Assembly (NCBI GenBank): GCA_017993715.1
Contig: JAGOME010000010.1
Coordinates: forward strand, 1 to 64,000
Source: Phycicoccus sp.
Lineage (GTDB): Bacteria > Actinomycetota > Actinomycetes > Actinomycetales > Dermatophilaceae
Direction: 5' to 3'
Length of the DNA stretch: 64,000 nt
Shown here: positions 1-8,955 of the stretch, piece by piece
Layout: every line of letters starts with the position of its first letter
How positions within the stretch are numbered: position 1 is the first letter of the stretch
Notes under the pieces: generated by a model
The model's input: the letters and a program-made list of their open reading frames with translations, nothing else
What the model was told of the DNA's origin: nothing
Databases searched by the model: none
Made by a program: the position numbers and the translations under genes

Positions 1-636
1 CTGAAACCCATTGCCTTGCCGCCAGATCCGACCCCGGCACCCTTGCCGCCGCTGGCCGCCCCGGCCGAGGTGGAGGTACGGCGTGCCGTCCCCAACAACC
101 GGCTGCACATCGCCTTCCGGCTCCCCGTCGACGGCACGGCGGACTTTCACGCAACGGCCCTGGCCATGGACGCGATTGGTGGACTCGCATCGAGCCGGCT
201 CGGCCGCCGACTCGTGCGCGCCGAGCAATCGGCCCTCAATGTGAACGCCACGGCGTGGGGCTTCATCGGGGGCAACTCCCTGGGTTTCATTGCTGCCGAC
301 ATCTCCCCGGAGTCCACCCTGGATCATGTCGAGTCCGTGGTGCTCGAGGAGTTGGAGCGATTCGCCCACGAGGGGCCAACCCAGGGCGAGCTCGAGGCCA
401 GCCTGGCCCAGACTGAGCGGGGCTGGCTGCAGGCTCTGGCCAGCCAGGAGGAGCGCGCCGATCTCATCAGCCAGCGTGCCCTGCTCAGCGGCGACCCCAC
501 CCTGGTCAATACCTTCTTGGACGAATTGCGGGCTGTCACCGCCGCCGACATCCAGGGTGCCGCCGCCACGTGGCTGCAGCCGGAGGCGCGCGCCACCATC
601 CGCTACCGCAAGACCGACGGGCAGGAGGCCGCCTGA
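1..636 (+). CDS. M16 family metallopeptidase, C-terminal part (5' end outside the window)
   Basis: The frame is open from the first base and ends at TGA 634-636, so this is the 3' end of a longer gene; about 211 residues are visible. They read as the C-terminal lobe of an M16B (pitrilysin-like) zinc protease: a beta strand of the form RLHIAFRLP, then the stretch GLASSRLGRRLVR, where the second M16 repeat normally begins its SSRLF-type helix. The HxxEH zinc motif of the family lies in the N-terminal half and would be upstream. Its stop codon overlaps the start of the next M16 gene by one base, the usual layout for two-subunit bacterial M16B proteases. The M16 call is sound; whether this subunit is catalytic cannot be seen here. 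Confidence 0.75.
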   Translation: MKPIALPPDPTPAPLPPLAAPAEVEVRRAVPNNRLHIAFRLPVDGTADFHATALAMDAIGGLASSRLGRRLVRAEQSALNVNATAWGFIGGNSLGFIAADISPESTLDHVESVVLEELERFAHEGPTQGELEASLAQTERGWLQALASQEERADLISQRALLSGDPTLVNTFLDELRAVTAADIQGAAATWLQPEARATIRYRKTDGQEAA

Positions 637-2021
637 TGACCGACCTGTCCACCGCGCCCCGGCCAACGGTCACTCCGCCCTTGCCGTGGGACTTCCCGGT
701 GCCGCAGGAGCGGCAGCTGCCGGGCGGCATTCGGCTGCTCCAGCACCACCTGCCCGGGCAACACGTACTGTCCGTGCGGGTCGTGATCCCGCTCAGCCTG
801 ACCGACGAGCCCCGCGACCGCGAAGGGGTCGCCAGCCTCATGGCCCGGCTCCTCGACGAAGGCGCCGGGAGATACTCCTCCGACGAGCTCGCCGAGGTCC
901 TGGAGCGACATGGGATCGCCCTAGGCGCTGGCGTCGCCGAGGGCGGCCTGAGCGTCGATCTCGATGTGCCCTCTCGATTCCTCCCCACGGCGCTGGAGCT
1001 GCTGTCGCTCATCGTGCGCGAGCCCACCTTCCCCGAGGCCGAGGTGCGGCGGATGGTCAAGACCCGGCTGGCCGAGATCGATCAGGAGTCCGCGTCACCG
1101 CCGCATCTGGCCATGCGGCACACCATCGCGACCCTGTACGCCTCGCACGAGCGGGCGTCGCGCCCCACCGGCGGCGGTGCCGGGACCGTTGTTCAGGTGA
1201 CTCGCGACGACGTCGAGGGCTGGTTCCGGGAGCGCGTTGGGCCCAGCGGGGCGACATTCATTGTTGCTGGTGATCTGGGGGAGCACGATGTTCCCGGCCT
1301 CGTCGAGGCGGCATTTGCGTCCTGGGTCGTCCCGACTCATGTGGCGCCCTCGCCAGCACGGCGCCCGGAGCTGGCGCGCAATGCCGCCCGCGTGGTCCTT
1401 GTCGACCGTCCCGGCTCGGTCCAGTCCGAGATTGTCGTTGCCTGCCAGGGGCCCGACCGGTCTGTGGCGCCCGGGTGGGCCGAGTATCCCGTGCTCGCCT
1501 TCATCCTGGGCGGGTCACCTAATGCTCGGATCGACGCCGTGCTGCGGGAGGAGAAGGGCTACACGTACGGCATTCGGGCCGGCTTCCGCCCTCGACCCGC
1601 TGGCGGCGTGTTCATCACGAGTGGGTCGGTGCGCGCCGAGGTCACCGCCGAGTCGGTGCATATCCTGCTGGGCCTGCTCGATGGGATGCGCGACGGCGTC
1701 CGCCCGACCGAGGTCACTGCTGCCGTCGATTTCATCTCACGCACTGCGCCCGGGCGTTTTGCTACCGCAGACGCGGTCGCGGACGAGACCTCAGCGTTGG
1801 CCGTCGAACGGCTGCCGCTGGACTTCCCGACGACCAACCTGCGGCGCGTGGAGTCCCTCACACCCGAGCTGGTCGACGGTGCCTATGGGCACGTGGGTGC
1901 TGCGGGATGGACGGTCATCGTCGTCGGCGACGCCGACACCCTGCGCGGCCCGCTCATCGACCTCGGCGTGGGTCCGCTCAGCGTCGTCACGTCCGCGGGG
2001 GTGGGGTCCGCAGAGGACTGA
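636..2021 (+). CDS. M16 family peptidase-like protein, probable non-catalytic partner
   Basis: 461 residues, the full length of an M16B subunit with two M16 lobes. The position that should carry the zinc motif HxxEH (around residues 65-75) instead reads SLMARLLDEGA, so the zinc ligands are missing. The C-terminal lobe keeps the conserved segment EEKGYTYGIRAGFRP (near residue 310), which contains the R/Y pair that family knowledge assigns to substrate binding. That is the signature of the inactive subunit of a heterodimeric M16B protease whose active subunit would be the gene just before it. The ATG at 636 shares its A with the upstream TGA. It runs convergently into hisN with only 7 bases between stop codons, too little for a separate terminator. 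Confidence 0.82.
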   Translation: MTDLSTAPRPTVTPPLPWDFPVPQERQLPGGIRLLQHHLPGQHVLSVRVVIPLSLTDEPRDREGVASLMARLLDEGAGRYSSDELAEVLERHGIALGAGVAEGGLSVDLDVPSRFLPTALELLSLIVREPTFPEAEVRRMVKTRLAEIDQESASPPHLAMRHTIATLYASHERASRPTGGGAGTVVQVTRDDVEGWFRERVGPSGATFIVAGDLGEHDVPGLVEAAFASWVVPTHVAPSPARRPELARNAARVVLVDRPGSVQSEIVVACQGPDRSVAPGWAEYPVLAFILGGSPNARIDAVLREEKGYTYGIRAGFRPRPAGGVFITSGSVRAEVTAESVHILLGLLDGMRDGVRPTEVTAAVDFISRTAPGRFATADAVADETSALAVERLPLDFPTTNLRRVESLTPELVDGAYGHVGAAGWTVIVVGDADTLRGPLIDLGVGPLSVVTSAGVGSAED

Positions 2022-2028
2022 GCCGGTC

Positions 2029-2820
2029 TCAGCCAGGAATGCCGATGCGGGCGAGCACCTCGTCGTGCAGCAGGCCATTGGTTGCCACTGCGTTGCCGCT
2101 GCTGCAGCCGTCGACGCCGTCGAGCCCGGTGAATCGGCCGCCGGCCTCGCGGACGATCGGGACCAGAGCGGCCATGTCGTACAGGCCCAGCTCCGGTTCG
2201 GCGGCGATGTCGAGGGACCCCTCAGCCAGCAGCATGTAGGACCAGAAGTCCCCGTAGGCGCGGTCGCGCCAGCACTCCCGCATGAGGTCGACCATGGCGG
2301 ACTCGCGACCGATCTGGGCCCAGGACGTCACGCTCGAGATGGAGATCGAGGCGTCCGACACGTGGCTCACCCCTGACACGGACAGGCGGCGCGCCGACGT
2401 CAAGCTCCGGCCGGCGAAGGCCCCCGTGCCTTTCGCGGCCCACCATCGCCGGCCGAGTGCGGGAGCGGCGACGAGGCCGACCACCGGGTCATCCCCATCG
2501 AGCAGGGCGATGAGAGTGGCCCACACCGGGACCCCGCGCACGTAGTTGTGAGTGCCGTCGATCGGATCAACGACCCAGCGGCGCGGCCCGTTGCCCGTTG
2601 GGGGAAACTCCTCGCCGATGAAGGCGTCGCGTGGACGGGTGCGGGCCAGTTGGGCGCGCAAGAGCTCCTCGGCCGCCCTGTCCGCATCGCTGACCAGGGT
2701 CAAGTCTGGCTTGGACTCGACGACGAGGTCATCGGCCCGGAATCGCGCCATAGTGATTCGTTCGACGGCGTCTGCGAGGACATGGGCGAGGCGGAGGTCG
2801 TCGTCGAAGGTAGGGGTCAC
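2029..2820 (-). CDS. hisN: Histidinol-phosphatase, inositol-monophosphatase type (HisN)
   Basis: 263 residues of the FIG/inositol monophosphatase superfamily, the actinobacterial form of histidinol-phosphate phosphatase (penultimate steps of histidine synthesis). The metal site is complete: GEEFP (motif with the first Glu), WVVDPIDGT (DPIDGT around residue 90) and GLYDMAAL near residue 215. The HisN-type flavour comes from THNYVRGVPVWATLIAL and RAYGDFWSYML, which differ from true inositol monophosphatases. The start is GTG; a TAGCGT box lies six bases before it, suggesting leaderless transcription. Elsewhere in actinobacteria hisN often neighbours rsgA and aroA; here a peptide importer operon lies between them. 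Confidence 0.87.
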   Translation of the reverse strand: MTPTFDDDLRLAHVLADAVERITMARFRADDLVVESKPDLTLVSDADRAAEELLRAQLARTRPRDAFIGEEFPPTGNGPRRWVVDPIDGTHNYVRGVPVWATLIALLDGDDPVVGLVAAPALGRRWWAAKGTGAFAGRSLTSARRLSVSGVSHVSDASISISSVTSWAQIGRESAMVDLMRECWRDRAYGDFWSYMLLAEGSLDIAAEPELGLYDMAALVPIVREAGGRFTGLDGVDGCSSGNAVATNGLLHDEVLARIGIPG

Positions 2821-2826
2821 GAGGGC

Positions 2827-2832
2827 ACGCTA
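2827..2832 (-). promoter_or_regulatory. -10 box of hisN, probable leaderless start
   Basis: Read on the minus strand, TAGCGT is followed by six bases and then the GTG of hisN. A transcript starting 6-7 bases after the box would begin at the start codon. No convincing -35 or Shine-Dalgarno sequence is visible. Confidence 0.45.
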
Positions 2833-3001
2833 GCGGGTCACCTGTCCGGGCGGAGCCGTGAGTCAGCGAAAGATCTTCGGCAAGTCACAATCGGGTCTCG
2901 GAACGCTCGCCAACTTTCCTTTGTCCTCAGCATCGTCTTACATGGTGGGCGCGACGTTGTGCACGGCGCCGAAGCCTGCCAGACCGACAGGCCTTGACGA
3001 C

Positions 3002-3031
3002 TTGAGCCGGGATTGAGCCCTGGTTTGAGCC
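3002..3031 (+). repeat. Three helically phased TTGAGCC direct repeats before the peptide-binding gene
   Basis: TTGAGCC starts at 3002, 3013 and 3025, that is at 11- and 12-base steps, about one helical turn. The array ends 12 bases before the Shine-Dalgarno sequence AGGAGG of the substrate-binding protein gene. Such phasing would put three contacts on one face of the helix, so a direct-repeat operator is possible. No regulator gene lies beside it. Confidence 0.4.
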
Positions 3032-3056
3032 GCGGATCCAACACAGGAGGAACTTC

Positions 3057-4664
3057 ATGCGGGGAACTACTCGCACGATGCTCGTGGCCGGCATGGCCGC
3101 CACGGCCCTGCTCGCTGCGGCGTGCGGTGGCAGCAGCGACGACACGACGACCGGCACCGGCGGCGCCGGCGGCGAGATCACGGTCCGGGGATGCACCCCG
3201 GAGAACCCGCTCATCGCTGGCAACACCAGCGAGACCTGTGGCGGAAACATCCTCGACACGCTGACCGCCAAGCTCGTCCACTACAACGCCGAGGACGCGG
3301 CCCCCGAGAACGACATTGCCGAGTCCATCGAGACCACGGACAACCAGACCTTCACGATCAAGATCAAGAAGGGTTACAAGTTCTCCGACGGCACCGAGGT
3401 CATGGCCAAGAACTTCGTCGACGCCTGGAACTACACGGCCTTCGGCCCCAACGGCCAGACCGGCGGTTACTTCTTCGAGCCGGTTGAGGGCTACGAGGAC
3501 GTCAAGGACGAGACGTCCACCGTCAAGGAGATGAAGGGTCTGGCCGTCGTGGACGACCACACCTTCACCATCAAGACCACGGCCCCGGTCTCCAACCTGC
3601 CGGTCCGCTTGGGATACACCGCCTTCGCCCCCCAGCCCGACGTCTTCTTCACCGACCCTGAGGCTTTCGGCAAGAACCCGGTCGGGGCGGGCGCGTTCAA
3701 GTTCGACTCCTGGACCGAGGGCCAGAGCATCGTCGTGGTCAAGAACCCCGACTACTCGGGTGACTACGCAGGCAAGGTCGACAAGATCACCTTCAAGATC
3801 TACCAGGACCTCGACGCCGCCTACAACGACCTGCAGGCTGGCAACATCGACGTGACCGACCAGATCCCCACATCGGCCCTGATCGACGACAAGTACAAGA
3901 CCGACCTGCCCGATCGCAACGCGGCCCGCGAGACCGGTGTGATCCAGTTCATCGGGATCAACCCGACGGCGGACCCCAAGCTGACGCCCGAGGTCCGCAA
4001 GGCCATCTCCATGGCCATCGACCGTGAGGGCATCAACAAGGCCATCTTCAACGGCATTCGCGTCAACGCCACCGGCTGGGTCTCCCCCGTCGTCGACGGC
4101 TACAAGGCCGACGTCTGTGGTGAGGTCTGTGTCTACGACAAGGCCAAGGCCAAGGCCGCTCTCGACGCGGCTGGCGGCTACACCGGCCAGCTTCAGTTGG
4201 CCTACAACGGTGACGGCGACCACAAGGCCTGGACCGAAGCCACCTGTAACTCCATCAAGGACGCGCTCGCCATCGATTGTGTGGCCACGCCGCAGGTTGA
4301 CTTCAAGACCTTCCTCACCGCGGCCGGCAACAACGAGCTCGGCTTGTTCCGCTACGGCTGGCAGATGGACTACCCGTCGATCGAGAACTTCCTGACGCCG
4401 CTCTACGCGACCGGCGCGGGCAGCAACTACTTCGGGCCGTACAACAACGCGGCCTTCGAGAAGCTGCTGGCCGAGGCCGCTGCCGCCCCGACCCTGGATG
4501 AGGCCAACGCCAAGTACCAGGAGGCCGAGGCCCTCCTCGTCGACGACATGCCGACGATCCCGCTCTGGTATGGCAAGGCCGTCATCGGCTGGAGCGACAA
4601 GGTGAACGCGGTCGGGATCAACGCCTTCGGCGTCCCGGACTTCGCCAACATCACCACCAAGTGA
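3057..4664 (+). CDS. Peptide ABC transporter substrate-binding lipoprotein (SBP family 5)
   Basis: 535 residues. The N-terminus is a lipoprotein signal: basic MRGTTR, a hydrophobic core and the lipobox LLAAAC, with Cys23 as the lipidated residue, followed by a Gly/Ser/Thr-rich tether. The rest is a family 5 extracellular solute-binding protein (DppA/OppA fold): IAESIETTDNQTFTIKIKKG near residue 85, then KNFVDAWNY, VGAGAFKFDSW and the interdomain segment VRKAISMAIDRE near residue 315. It should capture dipeptides or oligopeptides outside the membrane and pass them to the permease pair encoded next. AGGAGG at 3045-3050 is a strong ribosome site. It is the first gene of a five-gene operon; a 15-bp hairpin after its stop may raise its level over the membrane genes. 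Peptide length preference cannot be read from sequence. Confidence 0.9.
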   Translation: MRGTTRTMLVAGMAATALLAAACGGSSDDTTTGTGGAGGEITVRGCTPENPLIAGNTSETCGGNILDTLTAKLVHYNAEDAAPENDIAESIETTDNQTFTIKIKKGYKFSDGTEVMAKNFVDAWNYTAFGPNGQTGGYFFEPVEGYEDVKDETSTVKEMKGLAVVDDHTFTIKTTAPVSNLPVRLGYTAFAPQPDVFFTDPEAFGKNPVGAGAFKFDSWTEGQSIVVVKNPDYSGDYAGKVDKITFKIYQDLDAAYNDLQAGNIDVTDQIPTSALIDDKYKTDLPDRNAARETGVIQFIGINPTADPKLTPEVRKAISMAIDREGINKAIFNGIRVNATGWVSPVVDGYKADVCGEVCVYDKAKAKAALDAAGGYTGQLQLAYNGDGDHKAWTEATCNSIKDALAIDCVATPQVDFKTFLTAAGNNELGLFRYGWQMDYPSIENFLTPLYATGAGSNYFGPYNNAAFEKLLAEAAAAPTLDEANAKYQEAEALLVDDMPTIPLWYGKAVIGWSDKVNAVGINAFGVPDFANITTK

Positions 4665-4714
4665 GCCAAGGGCAGCGCCTCAGCGCGCTGACCCGCTTGG
4701 CGACATAGCGACAA

Positions 4715-4750
4715 CGGTCGGCCTGTCGGTGAACTCCGACAGGCCGACCG
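4715..4750 (+). other. Intra-operon hairpin after the binding-protein gene
   Basis: A perfect 15-bp inverted repeat (CGGTCGGCCTGTCGG and its complement) with a 6-base loop, 51 bases after the binding-protein stop and 133 bases before the permease start. There is no T-tract. Such intercistronic stems commonly act as partial terminators or 3' mRNA protectors, giving more binding protein than permease. Confidence 0.6.
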
Positions 4751-4882
4751 ACGTCAGTCGACCTCCCCCGCGTAGAACGGAAGGGATAAGGTCGCACTCG
4801 AGCCGCCCCGCCAGTGTCGTCGCGGTGGCGGTCCATGGTTGGCGAGCACCCCTCGCCCCGGACCAGCAAAGGGGAGAGCGAC

Positions 4883-5812
4883 GTGGGCAAATATGTCGTA
4901 CGTCGGTTGCTCCAGATGATCCCGGTCATCGTGGGCACGACATTCCTGATATTCGTCATGGTGTTCGCCATGCCTGGCGACCCCACGGCCGGCAAGTGCG
5001 GTGAGCGCGCCTGTTCTGACGCCTACATCGCCGCGTACTACGAGAAGTACAACCTCAATGACCCGCTGCCGGTCCAGTACGCCAAGTACCTGGGCAAGGT
5101 GGTCCAGGGTGACTTGGGGGAGAACCAGTACGGCGTGCCGGTCACGCAGGACCTCAAGCAGCGCTACGTCGTCACCGGCAAGCTGACGATCATCGCTATC
5201 GCCTTCGAGGTCGTGATCGGCATTGGCGGCGGTGTGCTCGCGGGGATCCGCAAAGGCAGATTCCTGGACAACTTGGTGCTTGTCTCCACCCTGGTCGTCA
5301 TCTCGATCCCGGTGTTCGTCATCGGATCGCTGGCCCAACGGGTCTTCGGCGTCCAGCTGGGGCTCTTCCCGGTCACGGTCACCGGGGCGAATCCGAGCTG
5401 GTATGACCTGTTGCTGCCCGGCATGGTGCTCGGATCCCTCTCGGTCGCCTATGTCGCGCGACTCACCCGCAACAACCTCGTGGAGAACTTGCGGGCCGAC
5501 TACGTGCGCACGGCCACCGCCAAGGGCCTCAGCCGTCGGCGAGTGATCAGCGTGCACGCCTTGCGCAACTCACTCATCCCCGTGATCACCTACGTGGGAT
5601 TCGACGTGGGCGCCCTGCTCGGTGGGGCCATCGTCACCGAGCGCATCTTCAACATCCAGGGCGTGGGTGGCTACATCTGGACCGGTATCCACACGCGCGA
5701 CGGCAACGCGGTCGTCGGTGCCGTCACTGCCCTGGTCATCGTGTTCCTCATCGTCAACCTCATCGTCGACCTCCTCTACGGGGTCCTGGACCCGAGGATC
5801 AGCCATGACTAA
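4883..5812 (+). CDS. Peptide ABC transporter permease, DppB/OppB type
   Basis: 309 residues, an integral membrane protein with about six helices. The N-terminus GKYVVRRLLQMIPVIVGTTF is the classic start of DppB/OppB proteins, which fixes the GTG at 4883; it has a GGGGAGAG ribosome site at 4871-4878. The EAA-type loop that couples to the ATPases is seen as VRTATAKGLSRRRVI around residues 210-225. It forms the pore with the next gene product. The final codons overlap the start of that gene by 8 bases, indicating translational coupling. Confidence 0.9.
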   Translation: MGKYVVRRLLQMIPVIVGTTFLIFVMVFAMPGDPTAGKCGERACSDAYIAAYYEKYNLNDPLPVQYAKYLGKVVQGDLGENQYGVPVTQDLKQRYVVTGKLTIIAIAFEVVIGIGGGVLAGIRKGRFLDNLVLVSTLVVISIPVFVIGSLAQRVFGVQLGLFPVTVTGANPSWYDLLLPGMVLGSLSVAYVARLTRNNLVENLRADYVRTATAKGLSRRRVISVHALRNSLIPVITYVGFDVGALLGGAIVTERIFNIQGVGGYIWTGIHTRDGNAVVGAVTALVIVFLIVNLIVDLLYGVLDPRISHD

Positions 5813-6788
5813 GGCTCCTGAATCCGCCAAGCAGGGCACCGAGCACCCCGACGCCAGCGAGTACCTCGTCGAGGAGGGTGTGGTTCACGAGACCTACGAC
5901 GCCGCGGCCGGCGGGGATGTCGGGGAGGCCCGTTCCCTCGGCGCCGACGCCCGGCGCCACCTGCGCAAGAACCCGCTGTTCTGGATCTCGATGACCTTGA
6001 TCGTCATCTTCGTCCTCATGGCCCTGTGGCCGAGCCTGTTCACCAGTACCAACCCATCGGAGGCCATCCTGGCCCGGGTTCGCGAACGGCCCAATGCCGA
6101 TGCCTGGTTCGGGCGGGATATGCAGGGCTATGACATCTACGCCCGGACCATCTACGGCGCCCGCGCCTCGATCCTCGTTGGCGTCCTCACGACGACGATG
6201 ACGGTCCTGGTCGGCGGGGCGATCGGCGTCATGGCGGCCTACAACGGCGGCTGGGCCGACTCCCTGATCTCGCGGATCACCGACATCTTCTTCGCCATCC
6301 CGCTGCTGCTCGGCGCGATCCTCTTTATGTCCGCCTTGGCCGGTGTCTGGACCTCGTACTTCGGCGTCATCTTCAAGGTGGTGCTGGTGATGACCATCTT
6401 CGGCTGGCCCAGCCTGGCCCGGCTGATGAGGTCGAGTGTCTTCCAGGTGTTGCCCAACGACTACATCCAGGCGGCCCGTGCGCTCGGCGCCAGCCCGTGG
6501 CGAATCATCCGGTCCCACCTCATCCCCAACGCGATGGGTCCGATGATCGTCGTCGCGACCATCAACCTCGGCGCGTACATCGCCGCCGAGGCGACCCTGT
6601 CGTTCCTCGGGATCGGGCTGACTCCGCCGGTCATCTCCTGGGGTGTCTCGATCAGCGACGCGCTCGTGGGACTACGGACCACGCCGCACATGCTCCTGTT
6701 CCCGTCCCTCTTCCTCAGCCTGACCGTCCTCGGGTTCATCATGCTCGGGGATGCCGTTCGGGACGCCTTCGACCCCAAGACGCGGTGA
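5805..6788 (+). CDS. Peptide ABC transporter permease, DppC/OppC type
   Basis: 327 residues. A hydrophilic, acidic N-terminal extension of about 60 residues precedes the first membrane helix (NPLFWISMTLIVIFVLMALW); this resembles DppC/OppC proteins with a long N-tail. The coupling loop reads YIQAARALGASPWRIIRSH near residues 222-240. The segment FGRDMQGYDIYARTIYGAR before the core helices is typical of the family. The ATG at 5805 lies inside the end of the upstream permease gene. It forms the heterodimeric channel with that permease and is energised by the two ATPases encoded next. Confidence 0.9.
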   Translation: MTKAPESAKQGTEHPDASEYLVEEGVVHETYDAAAGGDVGEARSLGADARRHLRKNPLFWISMTLIVIFVLMALWPSLFTSTNPSEAILARVRERPNADAWFGRDMQGYDIYARTIYGARASILVGVLTTTMTVLVGGAIGVMAAYNGGWADSLISRITDIFFAIPLLLGAILFMSALAGVWTSYFGVIFKVVLVMTIFGWPSLARLMRSSVFQVLPNDYIQAARALGASPWRIIRSHLIPNAMGPMIVVATINLGAYIAAEATLSFLGIGLTPPVISWGVSISDALVGLRTTPHMLLFPSLFLSLTVLGFIMLGDAVRDAFDPKTR

Positions 6789-6792
6789 TCCC

Positions 6793-7821
6793 ATGACGAC
6801 CACAGCACCAGCGCCGACCACGAGCGGCTACCAGCCCAACGACGGCCGGCTCCTCGACGTCGAGGACCTTCACGTCGAGTTCCACACCGAGGACGGTGTG
6901 GCCAAGGCGATCAACGGCGTCAGCTTCACGCTCGACCAGGGCGAGTCCCTGGCCATCCTCGGCGAGTCCGGGTCAGGCAAGTCGGTGACGGCCCAGGCGA
7001 TCATGGGCATCCTCGACATGCCGCCTGCGGTGATCCCCGGCGGTCACATCCGCTACTGCGGGGTCGACCTGCTGACCATGCCCGACGAAGAGCGGCGCAA
7101 GATCCGCGGCCCGGAGATCTCCATGATCTTCCAGGACGCGCTGTCCTCGCTCAACCCGGTCTTCCCGGTGGGGTGGCAGATCGCCGAGATGTTCCGTCAG
7201 CACCGCGGCCTGAACAAGTCCGACGCCCTGGACAATGCGGTGCGTCTCATGGAGCGGGTGCAGATTCCCGCGGCCCGCGAGCGGGTCAAGGCCTATCCGC
7301 ACCAGTTCTCCGGCGGGATGCGCCAGCGCATCATGATCGCGATGGCCATCTCGCTCGACCCGGCGGTCCTCATCGCCGACGAGCCGACCACGGCCCTGGA
7401 CGTCACCGTCCAGGCTCAGATCATGTCGCTGCTCGAGGAGCTGCAGGAAGAGCGCAACATGGGGCTCATCCTGATCACCCACGACCTCGGTGTCGTCGCG
7501 GATGTCGCCGACCGGATCGCGGTCATGTACGCCGGCCAACTCGTCGAGAAGGCCGACGTCTTCGACCTCTACGCCCAACCGGCGCATCCGTACACCGAAG
7601 GCCTACTGGAGTCGATCCCGCGCCTGGACCAGAAGGGCCAGGAACTCAACGCCATCGGTGGGCTCCCACCCAACCTGCTGCGGATCCCGCCGGGGTGCGC
7701 GTTCAACCCTCGCTGCCGGCGGGCGCAGGACATCTGCAGCGTTCAGCATCCCGAGTTGCGTGAGGTGGCCCCGGGCCGGCTCGCCGCCTGCCACTTCTCC
7801 GAGGAGGTGCTCGGTGGCTGA
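6793..7821 (+). CDS. Peptide ABC transporter ATP-binding protein, DppD/OppD type
   Basis: 342 residues. Walker A is GESGSGKS (near residue 57), the ABC signature is FSGGMRQRI and Walker B with D-loop reads [12 protein letters not shown]. The C-terminus has the oligopeptide-transporter extension with the cysteine-rich stretch [14 protein letters not shown], a feature of DppD/OppD. The start at 6793 follows the upstream stop by 4 bases, and the end overlaps the next ATPase gene by 8 bases. It should pair with that ATPase as an asymmetric motor on the cytoplasmic side. Confidence 0.92.
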   Translation: MTTTAPAPTTSGYQPNDGRLLDVEDLHVEFHTEDGVAKAINGVSFTLDQGESLAILGESGSGKSVTAQAIMGILDMPPAVIPGGHIRYCGVDLLTMPDEERRKIRGPEISMIFQDALSSLNPVFPVGWQIAEMFRQHRGLNKSDALDNAVRLMERVQIPAARERVKAYPHQFSGGMRQRIMIAMAISLDPAVLIADEPTTALDVTVQAQIMSLLEELQEERNMGLILITHDLGVVADVADRIAVMYAGQLVEKADVFDLYAQPAHPYTEGLLESIPRLDQKGQELNAIGGLPPNLLRIPPGCAFNPRCRRAQDICSVQHPELREVAPGRLAACHFSEEVLGG

Positions 7822-8902
7822 CGTCATCCTCAGTGCCCGAGATGTCAAAAAGTACTACCCCATCCGCAGCGGCATCCTGCGGCGCACCGTCGGCCACGTC
7901 AAGGCCGTCGATGGGGTCAGCTTCGACCTGCACAAGGGCGAGACGCTTGGCATTGTCGGGGAGTCCGGCTGTGGCAAGTCCACCCTCGGTCGGGTTCTCA
8001 TGCGCCTGGAGGACGCGACCGGCGGTCAGGTCCTCTTCGAGGGTCAGGACATGCACGCGACGAGCGCCCGCGAGATGCGGGAGATGCGGCGTGACATCCA
8101 GATCGTCTTCCAGGACCCCTACACCTCGCTCAACCCCCGCCGCACCGTCGGCGACATCATTGGCGAGCCGTTCGACATCCACCCCGACGTCGTCCCCAAG
8201 GCCGGCCGTCGGAAGCGGGTCCAGGATCTCTTGGACCTGGTGGGGCTCAACCCCGAGCACATCAACCGCTACCCGCACCAGTTCTCCGGCGGGCAGCGGC
8301 AACGGATCGGGATCGCCCGCGGGATCGCTCTCAACCCCAAGGTGCTCATCTGCGACGAGCCGGTGTCGGCCCTCGACGTCTCGGTGCAAGCCCAGGTCGT
8401 CAACCTCCTGGAGAAGCTCCAGGACGAGCTCGGCCTGGCCTACGTCTTCATCGCCCACGACCTCTCGGTCGTCCGGCACATCTCCGACCGGGTCGGGGTC
8501 ATGTATCTGGGCCGTCTGGCGGAGTTGGGCACGGAGGATCAGGTCTATCAGGCGCCCACCCATCCCTACACCCAGGCGCTGCTTTCGGCGGTGCCCGTCC
8601 CGGATCCGACGCTGAGGGGCAAGCGCGAGCAGATCGTCCTCACCGGTGATGTGCCCTCCCCGGCAAACCCGCCGAGCGGCTGCCGTTTCCACACGCGGTG
8701 CTGGAAGGCGCAGGACATCTGCTCCACCCAAACCCCGGAGCTCATTCCTCGTCCCGACGGCGAGAGCGAGCACCCCAGCGCCTGCCACTTTGCCGAGCCC
8801 AGAGTTGTCGTCCAGACGGTCGACGTCTCCGGTGGCGCGGGCCGGTCGCTGGTCAGCGATGGCGACGACGCCGGCTCCGAAAGGGTCGTCGGGCAGGACT
8901 GA
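7814..8902 (+). CDS. Peptide ABC transporter ATP-binding protein, DppF/OppF type
   Basis: 362 residues. Walker A GESGCGKS, signature FSGGQRQRI, Walker [19 protein letters not shown]. The N-terminal [20 protein letters not shown] and the C-terminal [14 protein letters not shown] are typical of OppF/DppF. The GTG start at 7814 lies inside the end of the preceding ATPase gene, preceded by GAGGAGG. It is the last gene of the importer operon, followed at once by a strong hairpin. An additional tail of about 30 residues after the cysteine motif shows no recognisable domain. Confidence 0.92.
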   Translation: MADVILSARDVKKYYPIRSGILRRTVGHVKAVDGVSFDLHKGETLGIVGESGCGKSTLGRVLMRLEDATGGQVLFEGQDMHATSAREMREMRRDIQIVFQDPYTSLNPRRTVGDIIGEPFDIHPDVVPKAGRRKRVQDLLDLVGLNPEHINRYPHQFSGGQRQRIGIARGIALNPKVLICDEPVSALDVSVQAQVVNLLEKLQDELGLAYVFIAHDLSVVRHISDRVGVMYLGRLAELGTEDQVYQAPTHPYTQALLSAVPVPDPTLRGKREQIVLTGDVPSPANPPSGCRFHTRCWKAQDICSTQTPELIPRPDGESEHPSACHFAEPRVVVQTVDVSGGAGRSLVSDGDDAGSERVVGQD

Positions 8903-8913
8903 TCCACCGATGG

Positions 8914-8952
8914 GAGGTCAAAGGCGAGCCGATCGGGCTCGCCTTTGACCTC
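8914..8952. terminator. Bidirectional terminator between the peptide importer and rsgA
   Basis: A 17-bp perfect inverted repeat (8914-8930 and 8936-8952, core CAAAGGCGAGCC) with a 5-base loop, followed on the plus strand by TCTTGTT. It lies between two convergent stop codons, 8902 and 8956, so it can serve both transcripts. Confidence 0.85.
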
Positions 8953-8955
8953 TTG

